Shown here: positions 11,753-23,500 of the stretch, piece after piece
Layout of the letters: each line of letters starts with the position of its first letter
Numbering within the stretch: the first letter of the stretch is position 1
Origin: Hofstenia miamia
Lineage: Eukaryota; Xenacoelomorpha; Acoela; Hofsteniidae
Reading direction: 5' to 3'
Length of the DNA: 64,000 nucleotides
NCBI GenBank assembly: GCA_900660155.1
Contig: CABFPE010000077.1
Coordinates: 1,008,947-1,072,946 of the forward strand
Program-made: the position numbers and the translations under genes
Notes under the pieces: model-generated
Told to the model about the DNA's origin: nothing
What the model saw: the letters and a program-made list of their open reading frames with translations, nothing else
Databases searched by the model: none

Positions 11753-12285
11753 TCAACATTGTAGTATTGATGGTAATATTATGATTTTTTTAGAATTCAT
11801 GCCCTGTTGATGGTTTATGACAATATTGGTAGTTATCAGCTGATCACTTATGAGAGTGATGAAATTCCAACTGAACAGTTCAATTTTCTCTGTTTGCAAA
11901 GAGTGTAACAGTATGGTTTGAGACTCTATAGTTTGCAGGTGGGTTGGTATATCCTTATTATGTGGATTAATTGTTATAGTTTTGGTCAAAAACTCAATAA
12001 TGCAGTGATACTTTTCAAGGAAATCTTTTCCTAGAATCAGTTCATATGGTAAGGCATTGTTAGTGGTATCAACCACAAGAATGTTGTGGTTAAATTTGGA
12101 AACAGTGAATTTGAGGTTATCTATTTGCCTTTGGTATCAAAGTAGTTGCTGGAAGCATTGACTATAGTCTATGGTTATGAGAAGTAATGGTATTTTGATG
12201 AATGCCAATTTGTTTTGCACAGGTGTCAGCTATGATCAACACAGAAGTGCTGGTATCAACAGTGACCTGAGTAACTATGCTGTTA
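11753..12285 (-). pseudogene. Gypsy aspartic protease (retropepsin)
   Basis: Retropepsin would cleave the Gag-Pol polyprotein. At about 12275-12200 the minus strand reads VTVDTSTSVLII, matching the active-site loop D-[TS]-G-A of retropepsins but with S in place of the G. After a frame break, 12076-11753 gives LPYELILGKDFLEKYHC. This is the conserved ILG.dfl..y region that closes the protease fold, followed by a spacer. The D-T-S triplet may be a late substitution in a dead copy or a lineage variant. Confidence 0.7.
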
Positions 12286-12360
12286 ATGGTAACAGGTATA
12301 GTATTTTTTTTAGGTCTGTTGTTACTAAAACTGTTCCTGCTAGGCTGGGTGTCAGTGCTC

Positions 12361-13060
12361 TTAGTAGTTTAAATTGTCATCCTTGTCAGAATCAGATTTA
12401 TAAATGTTACTATTGTCAGTGTAGTCACATTCATTGTTGGCTAATAGATGGATGGATGCCTTGCAATTAGTGCAGATATGTCTGCATTGACTGCAGCAGT
12501 TACAGTGAATTTTATTTAGGTTGATGGCCTTTGGATGTGTCTCAGTGGCTGTTGGTTCACTTTTCATCAATGTTGATGGTGTGTCATTAGAAGTTATAGC
12601 TGTTCTTGGTTTTGGAGTGTAGTATTTAAATGGTGTAAAATCATTTGATTTTACTTGGTTAGCTATTTTTTTGTAATTTTCAATCTGAAGTTTAGCCTTA
12701 ACAGCTTTTTTAGTAAAGGTGGGCTGAATTTTTTTGTTCAAATCTGCATCTGATTTGAAGAGGCATACTGTAAGTAATGTGAGTAAGCAGATTGTGTGAA
12801 GAGTATTCAGTTGAAATCTACGAAGTTGATACAGTCATTCAACTTGCAGGATGTACTCTTCAATATCATTGTCTTGTGAGTAAGTTGTTTTGTTCAAAAG
12901 AATTTTGTATTGGTTGCACACAGTTGGTGCATGAAAGTGGTCATAAAAATTTTGAATTAGCAAAGAATAATCTGATTTAGTAATATTATCCAAGGTTAGA
13001 TAATAATTGAAGGCTTTGCCAGTTAGGAATGTCAAAAATTGAGTGAGAGCATGCTCTTGG
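12361..13060 (-). pseudogene. Gypsy Gag
   Basis: The piece at 13035-12835 contains FLTGKAFNYYLTL followed by a helical stretch with YDHFHAP, the pattern of the Retrotrans_gag capsid domain. After a frame break, 12741-12361 is a lysine-rich segment ending in a cysteine-rich cluster C-x-C-C-x2-C-x3-H-x-C-x2-C. This resembles but does not exactly match a CCHC zinc knuckle. Only about 75 bp separate the capsid core from the 5' LTR, so the N-terminal part of Gag is deleted or very short. Confidence 0.7.
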
Positions 13061-13133
13061 TCTGCTTGTTGGATGGTTCAGTGTTGCCATTCCTCCAATG
13101 TTGGGGAAATGCTGTCAGCTTTGCCAAAAATAC

Positions 13134-13298
13134 TGTGTGGCAGACAATTTAAATGTTCAAAAATAGCACAGATTGTCTAACACTTATTAAGTCAATCAAG
13201 GCAATTACAAATTCATGTAAATATATTGTACAATTAATATTTATTAATTTTGAAATACTAATTATAAAAATGTTTGTAAGGCATCAGTTGATGCCACA
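13134..13298 (-). repeat. 5' LTR of the Gypsy element
   Basis: On the minus strand it begins TGTGGCATCAACTGATGCC at 13298, which itself forms a small inverted repeat (GGCATCAACTGATGCC). Just inside the element the minus strand reads TGGCAAAGCTGAC, starting TGG as tRNA primer-binding sites do. The matching tRNA could not be identified. Confidence 0.85.
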
Positions 13299-14522
13299 TT
13301 ATGTCCATTACCAAAATTTGAATCTCACAGAAAATTTCCATGTTAGCAGAGCAATGAACTAAAATCCAAATAAACTAAAACAAGATTTTTTAAACTATGA
13401 AGCAAAGTGAAGTGAATGAGAATTTAATAAGTTGTAAAAGGAAAAGCATAAAATAATAAATGGTGTCTTAAGTTGATATAAAAACATTTTAGAAGTTTCA
13501 CAGTTGTCAAATTTGTAGCTTTTTAGAATTCAATTATTCACATTTCCTTACTTATAAAATCCCAAGGAATGTGTGTAATTGAAAATACCTGATTCAAGTT
13601 TTTTGAAGTAATCAATAGTAGACACTTTGATAGCAGAAATTAAATTAGGAGAAATTCCAAATATAATCATAATTTTATATTTTATGCATGGTTCTGAATG
13701 TTAAACCTGAACTCAAAAATTACTTGGTGTGAGTACTGAGACTAAAACAAAAAGATTCCATAAGTTTGTAAGCCCTTTTCAGCACTATCTTGTTAGTTTG
13801 CAAAAGATTGATTCAAATAAGTATATCATTGCTATGTAATTAATGTTTTGCTACTAAGTAATGAATATAGTTCATGAATTTTACAAGATTGCTAGCAAAT
13901 GTATAGAAACATTCTATATGAATATTCTAAAGCATTAATAATGAAAATGGATTTTTTTATTCTAGCACACATATTCATTCAAAATGTTATTCTTTGTAAT
14001 AACAAAGTTTAGGTAATCTTTAATATCAAATTATATTTTTTATTGAAATTTCTTCAAGAATATAGCAACTATTAAAATCTTTTTAGCTATTTTTGTGTAA
14101 ATTGACTGTATTTTCTTGATTGTGAGTGTGCCAGCTTTTCTTTTCAGAGGAATTGTGTAAAAAGCAGTAGAAAACCAAAATTTATTTAATGTGCAGCAAC
14201 AATACAAAATATGTATGTTAATGTAAAATACATATAGCTAATGCTTTGATAGAAAACTTCATTGAAAATTGATAAATTGGTTTGTTAATCTTCAAGAATT
14301 TATTATATATTTGATTCTGTTTTAGGAAGTGATCTGTTGATGGCTGTCAAATTCATATCATGCTGGCAAAAAATTTCACCAAAATGGTTATTTGCTTCCA
14401 TTAATTGAACATTCAAGACATTAAGACATTTTGACTTTGATTAAAAACTTTGTGAAGTTATTCTTTCGAAAAACTATAAGGAGCAACAAGAATTTAGTCG
14501 CCATCGCCATTTAATTTCAAAT
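13299..14522 (+). other. Upstream region of TBCA
   Basis: AT-rich and non-coding. The last 60 bp before the TBCA start are less AT-rich and contain gtcgccatcgccat, a GCCAT-type motif often seen around animal transcription starts. No TATA box is obvious. The promoter is presumed to lie here by position. Confidence 0.35.
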
Positions 14523-17500
14523 ATGAGTGTTGAATCTGAAAAGTGTAGCTTCGATCCTAAAGATGTTAAAGAACTTAAAATTAAAACAGGTGTTGTTAAA
14601 CGGTAACTGTTTATTTATAGTTACTTAACTAGTCTAGCATTTGTGATATTGATATTGTGCGAAGATTGTTTTAAAGTTAAGCCTGTAGTGTTAAAAGTAG
14701 TTGAGAAATAAATATTGTTTCAATTAAGATTAATGAGTATAAGTACTCTGCCTATAAAGCTGTGTTATTGAACTCAACCAAATCAACTAAGCTTAACCAC
14801 AGTAAGATCAATGTAAATTTAAATGCTCTTAGTGGAATTTGAACATACTTTTTTGTTAACCTGCCTGAAAGTCTATTCGTAGGAATGCATAACGTCATTA
14901 AAAAATTGTGCTACATAAGATAATATGGTATCGATTAATTGGGTAGATTAATTTAAATAAATACATAAAAACTTCAAATTAATGTTTTGTCCCCAATGCT
15001 GGCGAAGTTGCAGAATAGTGCAACGCTTAAAATATACACACTACTAGGGAGTAAAATAGTTAAATAGTGTGAGAAATACCGTAATAAACGAAAATATAGA
15101 ATAGAATGCACGTCGAAAAAATAAACAGTAATATAGTGTAAACAATAGAAATTCAATAAAATGCATAAAAGTTTGCAAATGCTCCTTATGTATTAAAGAC
15201 CTATGAATAAAACTAGAAAGGAATAAAAATAATTAGGTATTAGAAAATTACAAGGGCGAAGGTATAGAATAGGGTACACGCGGATAAAATAAAAACTAAC
15301 ATAAAATAAAAAACGATGAGAAATGCAATAACATACGTAAAAAGTTTGAACAATAATATATATAGACCAATAACTGCATAATTAACCATAATTGGTAGCA
15401 AACGATACATATTTAAGGATAATAGAACAGAAAACTGGGAATTCATAAAAAAAATTTATCTATTATTAAACCATAAAAGATATATATGTAAATTTATGTA
15501 AATCTACATTTTTAGTGTAAATCAAGTCTTTCGTACTTGATTTTTTAATAAATTGGAACTTTCAGAGAATTGGTCCTCCCGAGTAGTATTTATTTTCATA
15601 TTTTATTTACCGATTAGTACCAATTTCATAGCTAGCGTGACCGGTGACCGCGTTGCATCAATTTTTAAAGTATAAATATTTGTTTCGCTAATATTGTTAT
15701 AAATATATATTGAATATTGTGGATGTACAATATTGGTGGGTGTAATAACCATGGGCCTGTCGATTTGCAATTGTTGATTAAATTTAAATCTGTTATGTTG
15801 TAATTAACATTTTCCTCAAAGAGGTGTAATAGCCTAAGGAGATTGATTCAATTCAAATATTTTTACAGAGTTAGCCTTTAATGAGGGGAATCCAATATGT
15901 ACAAGTCGCCATAAATAAGTTTTTAAGTGCAAAGCGCCATCTATGATTTATTAAAAGTGTCATCTATAAGAATATATTTAGATACATATACATCGTCTAA
16001 AACTAAAGCTTTTTTATTGTAATGAAATTGTTGCAAACTCATTAAAGAAGCATGAGAGCAATGTCAGGTGGGCTTCAATAATTCGAAAAGGTACTATAAT
16101 TTATTATTTGTTCTTGATGTGAAAATGTTTAACAACGATTTAAATTTTCAAAAAATTTAATCAAATATTCTTTATGTTGATATACAAAAACGCCCTCAAT
16201 ACTCAACAACTCATTGAATATAATATTTATATTTTTACCACAATGTAAGTCGAATAATTAATCTAACTTTCTATTTAACTCAGCATGTTGTCATGCATTA
16301 GGAAATCACTGGAAAATTTTATGATAAAACACCTGAATTTGAACCTCATCGAGAAAAATGCTAATTACAACACAACAAAGAGCACTATATGTTAAAACTA
16401 GATATTTCATTACTAAGCAGCGGAGCTTTGTAGAGTAAATAATTCTAAAAACCCCAATGCTCAGTTCCCAATAAATTTAGTATTAGAAATTATGATTATA
16501 TACGTTTTACTTAATGCATGAGAATCCTTTGATTCAGGTGAATTCAATTTCCACTAATTATTGCGTACCACGAGTAATTGCCCTTGTTATTCCTAACCCC
16601 CTAAAGCCAATACTGTGTATCTGCAATATATAAAACATTTGTAATTTATGCAAAACACTTACGATATGTATAATTTCGGTTTAAGAAAGGAATAGCTGCT
16701 ACTAAAAAGCCCGGGTAAAATAGGGTTAAATATATAGCGGGTTACCGCTTGCTACGAATTTGGTTTGTTATATAAAATTATTGGTTCTTATGTATTTTAT
16801 TGTATTTCTCAGTCTTATACTTTATATTAGTGTTTATTTTGCCCACAAGGTTTCCGCTTATTAATAACAAAATTCGTAGCACGTTGTCAATATTTAGTAA
16901 AGATGAAGTATAAAAGAATGAGTTGATAAAAATTATAGTATTTAAAATTTCTAATTTTATATGTATGTTAACTCAAAACTAGAAATATATTTTCTGTAAA
17001 CAACTTCAAAGCAAAATAAACTGTTTTATAGTTTTAAAAGTCATATTTTACAAACGATAATTATAAATATAAATTAGGGGAAACAAAATTTATTTTTGAG
17101 GTCGTGATATGTTGTGACGTGTAAAGCATCAATTTATAAGCTGCAAAAATGATAATTCGGATAATAAAAGGTTAGAGCTCCACGTACAGCAATCATTTTT
17201 AAAATATAATTTAGTGAGCATTTTTAGCTACGTTTATAGGAATTTTAGGGCATGTAAAGGCACTGAGCAATAAATAGTAATTACTAAACTAGAGTTTGAT
17301 CCAAAAGTTATTTCAGCAATCCAGCGTAATACAATTCTCCAAATTAACTCTATTCAGCTAAGAGGTAGTACGTTAATATATTATTCAAATTCATATTTAT
17401 ACATATGACAATGGAGCAAATCATTACGTTCTATATTAGTATAAAACGCAATGCAACAAATGTAGCATTACACGAAATATAAATAAATAGCCATCATAAT

Positions 17501-20500
17501 GGAAAATGATAGTTCTTAATCGCTCGCCATCGTGCATTTATCAATATATTCTTAAGAGTTCTTAAAATATAATAATAATCAATTCCTGAAAGATTTTGAT
17601 ATTGTAAGTTTTATTTTATTTGCAGTAACTTAGATAAGTAAAAATGAAATTTTAATTCCTAAGGTATATTGTTAATGTTTTTATCAGACTTTAATAAAGT
17701 TTTGAATGTTGTTTGTAGAATGTGACATTTTTAATGCTTAAAAACAGCCTATTCCGCTTTGAAGGTGCATTGGTCGTAAACATTTCATTAGTTTTGAGTT
17801 GTAAATTTACAGATTTAAGTTAATATACTTTTATAATTATATATTTTGCTAAGCCATCAATCTATATCGATAATTTTTTAAAATTATTTATGTATTTTAT
17901 TGGATTTCTCATCGTGTTTTTTGCGCCTAGTAGTGTTTATTTCTTCAGCGTGCTTCTGCGTGGCACTATTCTTCATCTTCGCTTCCTTCAAATTTTGCAA
18001 TTGGAATTCAAAGTTCATCTTTTTTATGAAACTTTTTTTGTCCCTTAAAATTCACCTTGAAAACTAGACCAAGCGCGAAAAGTATACTATATTCACAATT
18101 TTTTATAAGATTGCACAAATGTTTCAGAATTATTGATGTTCGAAATGTAAGAAAATTCTATTACATAAATGAAATTTACATCAAATCTAGCATTTGTAAT
18201 GGGATTTTTTTCTCTTCACAGGGAGTGTGAGAAGAAAGTAATTATCTTACAAAAATTTAACATGAAGTATATCCTCATGTTAAAACTCAAGGATATATCA
18301 AACATTTCAAAAATATTTTATGAACTTTATAGTACAGATAGTGATGACCAATTAAACTAAGCGTTTATTTATAGTTTAACTAATAGTTCAGGGGATTTTC
18401 CATAGGAGGTCAGAGTTCTTCACCAAGCATATTTGGAAATTTCGTCTGAAAAGGCTAGGCCTTTTTCAAGTATATTTGAAAATCAACATTAAAACTTCAT
18501 GTGGTGAATAAACTCAAATCAGACTAAGTATGAATAAAATCAAAACTAGCATCACGAATAAAAACAAAAGGATAAGGAATAACGGAAACAGCAAACTAAA
18601 AAAAACTTATCAAATAGTCTCCGTATTTGTTTACAAAGGCTTTACAGAATTCGTCTGTTTGACATTCTACAAATTCAAAAAGACAAGATCTGCTTGGCGT
18701 TTCGTCATGGTTGAGCGCAACCTGCTTTAACCTGGACTTTTCTTCTGGCTTGGCAAAAAGAACACAGTGCTTACAAAGCACGCCGCTTAGAGATGCGCTA
18801 CAAATGAGCCAGGGATGTTTTTTGATCCATGATTGTTGAAAAGATAGGAACTTTGTTTATTATTTCACACAATCGATTTCGTTGCCAAGCTTCAAGTGAC
18901 TTCAAATGGATTGGATAGACGATGGAATTTCTCAACAGGCAGCAGGAATGGATCGATGCCATTGGATATATATAATCCCTAATCTCGATCAAATTGCAAA
19001 AAATTCGCGTGACTAGTTTGATCTCTGAGACTTCACGTAGCTCATCGGCGGATACATCGCCCAAGTCTGACGGTTCTATGCCATCAATATAATTGAAATA
19101 TCAATAGTTTTTTGAATGATCAAAATCTGAGGACGAATTCTCCACTAAAAGAATTAAATTTGCAAAGTAAATTTGTACTAAATTAGAATTAGAATAAGTC
19201 TATAAGTAGAAAAGAACAACAATATCTCATGAACCTAATGCAATCCAGCGTAAGTATTGGTACAGCAACCTAACGTAAGTTCGCACTTAACGTAAGTTTT
19301 TTGATAGTAACTTTTGATCATTCCTTAAAAGACATGGCATGTCGAATACAGATATTAGTGTAAATATTTATACATTGAAAAAGTTTGGTGCGATTTTAGA
19401 ATTTCACCAATAATAATAATAATAATATTAATATATTACTTTATTTAGCCGCTGAAGGCATACACTACAAAAAAATAAAAACAAGTCAAGTTTTACGGCA
19501 GCGAGGACAGTAACAGCAGATGAAATAGGAGCAAATGAAGAAGTAGGCGAAGTTGGAGAAGGGCTCAGCAAAGAGGAAAACCATCAAAGATTTCTTGAAG
19601 CTCGGTGGCGGCAAAAGAAATCAATCGCTGTTGGAGGGTTCAGAGTCAAGATGTAATTAGCAGCAGTACAAGCACGATTGAAAAACGAGTAAAGGGTGCG
19701 ATGTTTCTTGGGACGACGAATGGAGAAAGTTACATCATCAGAGCGAGTGGAGTGGGAAATAGAGAACTTAATGAAATCAAAAGGATCAAGATCCAATTTG
19801 AGAGTTAGCAGTCGATTGAACATGAGGAGATCACGGGCATGGAATTAGAGTGACAGCGGGAGAGTGGAGAATTTGAGAAGGGCGTCTTTGAATGGCAAGG
19901 GAGAGATCCATTTGAAGGTATGCTTCTGAAAACGTTCCATAGAGTGGAACAAGGAACGGGATGGCCACCAACAGAGAGACGCGTAGAGAAGAATGGCATG
20001 GGGAATGGACTTGAACAAAGTGTGTTTCAGAGCGGACGAGGTATTAAAAGGAACATTACGGAAAAGGGCAAATAGCGAAGAATTACCTTTGCGGGGAGGC
20101 AAAGACACATGTCCAGTCCAATTAAGTTTGCAGCAAGTTGAACTCCAAGATGAGTGTGATGAGGAGCAAAGTTCACAGATAGAGGCAAATCAGAATTATT
20201 ATCGTTAGTTATATTTTACTTTAGTTCTGATAAATTAAGTAATTCTGAAGCATTCAACAAATTCTTATTTTTTTGCACAGATAATTTCTTGACTATTCTT
20301 TCAGTCTCAAGATGTAAATATTTAAACTAATTAGTTACATTAAATGAAAATAGTTTCCCTGGTGAAAATAGTTAATTTAACTAGTCAACACTGAGTAAAG
20401 TTAATTAGAACACTACAGAACTATGCCAACATAATATAATATATGTAGTTGACAACACTAAGAATATCTCAAATTTATATTAACAATTTTGAAAAGAAAC

Positions 20501-23500
20501 ATGTTTACAGGAAAATGCAAAAACTCGTATTCTTTATCACAAATACTAAAATAGTCATAATTTACTCTACAATTGAGAACAATTGCTGAAGAATGTATTA
20601 TTCATAATGCATTGTGTCGGATTTCTCAAAACAAGTCAATCAATTTTCCGAAAATACTATTTTTAGAGCCGTTGTAAATTCCAATTTTTTACTACATTAT
20701 AAGTGCTTTTTACATTTTCATTATAAAAAAGTAGCAGATATTTTTTCCTTAAAATCCAGCACTGCGTCAAGAATGTTGTGGCAAAACTTGTTACACAGTA
20801 CTGAAACTCAACTATAGTTTCATGTCTGGTTACTTGTAAAAATTCAAAAGAGTTTTTTCGCAATGCTCTTACCTGATACCCAAATTTTATACTGTATAGT
20901 GTTATAGACGTTAATATTAGTTCCTTCAATAGATTGACGTGACTTTTGCAAGACATTGTTTGCTTAAAAATTTATCTGAAGGTATTGCAGCTACTTAATT
21001 GGTAGCTAGAGGTTTTAATTAAACAATGAAAGCTTTGCAACACGTATTCAGTGAAATCTGCATAAACCTGAATATGTATCCCGTGCTAAAATTCGATAGG
21101 AATATGTCATGCACACAAGGCCTTTTGCTCTCATTGCGCACCAGCTATAAAAGTAGCTATATTCGAAATATATTCCATATTTGGGTATAGAGCTTTGGAA
21201 CTATAACAGCTGTCGGAGAATCTTGAAGAATGAGACCAAAGATTGATGCTAAGATATTGCGGTATTAAATTAGCAGGAGAAATTATGCGATAAAGGAAAA
21301 TGGTAGTGAGTTCTGAGGAAAAAATGGGGATCTATTGTCACACAACAAAGAAGAGACTTTTAGATACCTGTCAAATCGTCGTCAGTGTGTCAAAATCAAC
21401 TCGGCTATTTCTTCTGTCATTGTCTCTAGTGGTGCTTCTCAAGATTCTGTGTTTGCCATTCTCTTCTTCCTTATTGCTGTCTGCTGTACGTCAATAACAC
21501 TGCGATTTTCAACTTTATTAGTTCTTTTGCCTCCAATATTACTTCTGATCTTTTGAACATTTGTCTACTTTGTCTTCCATTAACCATCTTGATTTTAACC
21601 CAAGTGGGATTTCCTTTTCTGTATCTCCCCCTTCTAATCTTCCTCTCCTTGTGAACTTTTCTCCTCATCATACTCATCTTGGAGTTCAACTTCCTGAAAA
21701 TTTACATTGGTCTGGACATATGTCCTTGCGCCTCCGTAAAGATCATTCCTCACTGTTTGCCTGTTCAATCGCTTGCTCACTCTTAAATTGGACCTTGATC
21801 ATTTTTATTTCATAAAGTTCTCTAATTCCCTCTCCACTCTGATGATGTCGCTTTCTCCATTTGTCGTCCCAAGAAACATCGCTGCCTCCACTCGTTTTTC
21901 AATCATGCTTGTATTGCTGCTAATTACATCTTGACTCGCAACCCATTGATTTCTTTTCAAGAAATCTTTGATGTCCTTTCTCTTTGCTGAGCCATTCTCC
22001 TACTCTTCCATCTGCTCCTACTTTATCTCCTATGACTGTCCTCGCTGACTTAAAACTTGACTTGTTTTTTATATTTTTGTAGCGTTTGTCTTCAGCGGCT
22101 AATAGTCATTACTTATTATTATTATTATAGTCAAAGTCGCAGGGTGTTAAGTAGTTTATTGAGAAATATTAAGTTAAAAAATATAGATAAAGGGATAATT
22201 AATATTTAGTAGATGTAAGAATTTCGTGAAGAGTGTACTATTTTAATTGACGAAGTTCGTTTGAAAGCTATAACAAACTAAATATTCAGTATGATTTAAC
22301 GACTACGTATCTTTGTCAAAATATAAATGCTGATATGCTTTTGACGCAATTGAGCCGTAAATTACCTAATNNNNNNNNNNNNNNNNNNNNNTAAGAATTT
22401 CGTGAAGAGTGTACTATTTTAATTGACGAAGTTCGTTTGAAAGCTATAACAAACTAAATATTCAGTATGATTTAACGACTACGTATCTTTGTCAAAATAT
22501 AAATGCTGATATGCTTTTGACGCAATTGAGCCGTAAATTACCTAATTTTGGCTGCATAACACTTACCAGCCTATTGGAGTGTAGACTGAGTCTGTAGAGG
22601 AGACACATTCACAAGATACATTTAAGAATTACTAAAATTTGATTTCGAAGTATCAATAAATCGAGCATCATTGCTGCTAAGTTATTTATGAAGAAGAGAA
22701 CACAGTCTTTGAATACAGCATACTGAGATTCCAATAAATTCTATGCTTGCCATCTTCGCAATATCATTGTTCCAGTAGTGTCAATGCATAATCTAAACTG
22801 TAGAAGAATGCGGAAATTAGGTCATTAAAGTCATGATGATAGTGATATTGTCATTATTGAATTGTTCCATACCTGATATTTACCCACTGATAATTTAGTT
22901 GTGTAGTTTGATTGTTTCTTGTAATTCAATCACAGGAAAATTTTTAACAAAGTGATTTGCGAAATGATCCTGTACATTTCATATTCGTTTAGCTTTGACA
23001 GTATAAAAGCGTTGACTGTTGTATAAATATTCATTGTTTTTCAACATTTCAATAACATGTTGTTTTGAAAGCATTTTTCAAATAGAAAATTTAGCAACTT
23101 ACATTAATGTTGGGCATCACTTTTGGTAACGGGTTGCTTAGTTGCCACTTCAAGGTACAAAAGATGAAACTATGTAAAAATGTGTGCGTCTATCTTCTGC
23201 TTTGAGTTTTTACTTATCTGCAACTTCTTTCAACTCGCATCAACATGGGAGTGGATGACTTTAAATGCGTCATTGAGTTCAACCCGTCTCGAATTTCGAG
23301 GACTCTCAGTGCACTACTCCTAGAGTGATGTGTAGGCATTATAGAACTTTTGTCTGAATATCAATTACAAAAGTGAATCACTAGTGTAAAAGCTCCAAAT
23401 ACGAGTTTTCGATTTTACATTGATGTTTAATTGTTTATAAATGTATCATTATCTTATATCCACTGTTTAAAATGAAAACCAGTTCAGCAATATATTAAAA

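Larger units (their letters stand above)
7663..13298 (-). mobile_element. Degenerate full-length Ty3/Gypsy LTR retrotransposon
   Basis: Two direct repeats of 165 bp (7672-7836 and 13134-13298) flank, in minus-strand order, gag, protease, reverse transcriptase (partial), integrase and an additional 3' ORF. This is Ty3/Gypsy gene order, with integrase after RT. The LTRs differ at about 16 of 165 positions by eye, roughly 10%, which indicates an old insertion. Every ORF carries stops or frameshifts. The RT palm core and most of RNase H are missing between about 11140 and 10560. The plus strand here is strikingly T/G-rich, so the coding strand is A/C-rich. The homology of the LTRs runs a few bases beyond the TG/CA ends (caaaaatac), so the exact outer end at 7663-7672 is uncertain. 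No target duplication was found. Confidence 0.9.

Noticed and set aside
15240-15446. Hydrophobic 68-codon frame as a small membrane protein
   Set aside because: It coincides with a dispersed repeat and its hydrophobicity follows from T-rich codons. No start context or second copy keeps the frame.
22216-22546. True tandem repeat around the gap
   Set aside because: The copies are identical and meet exactly at the run of N, as expected for unmerged contig ends.
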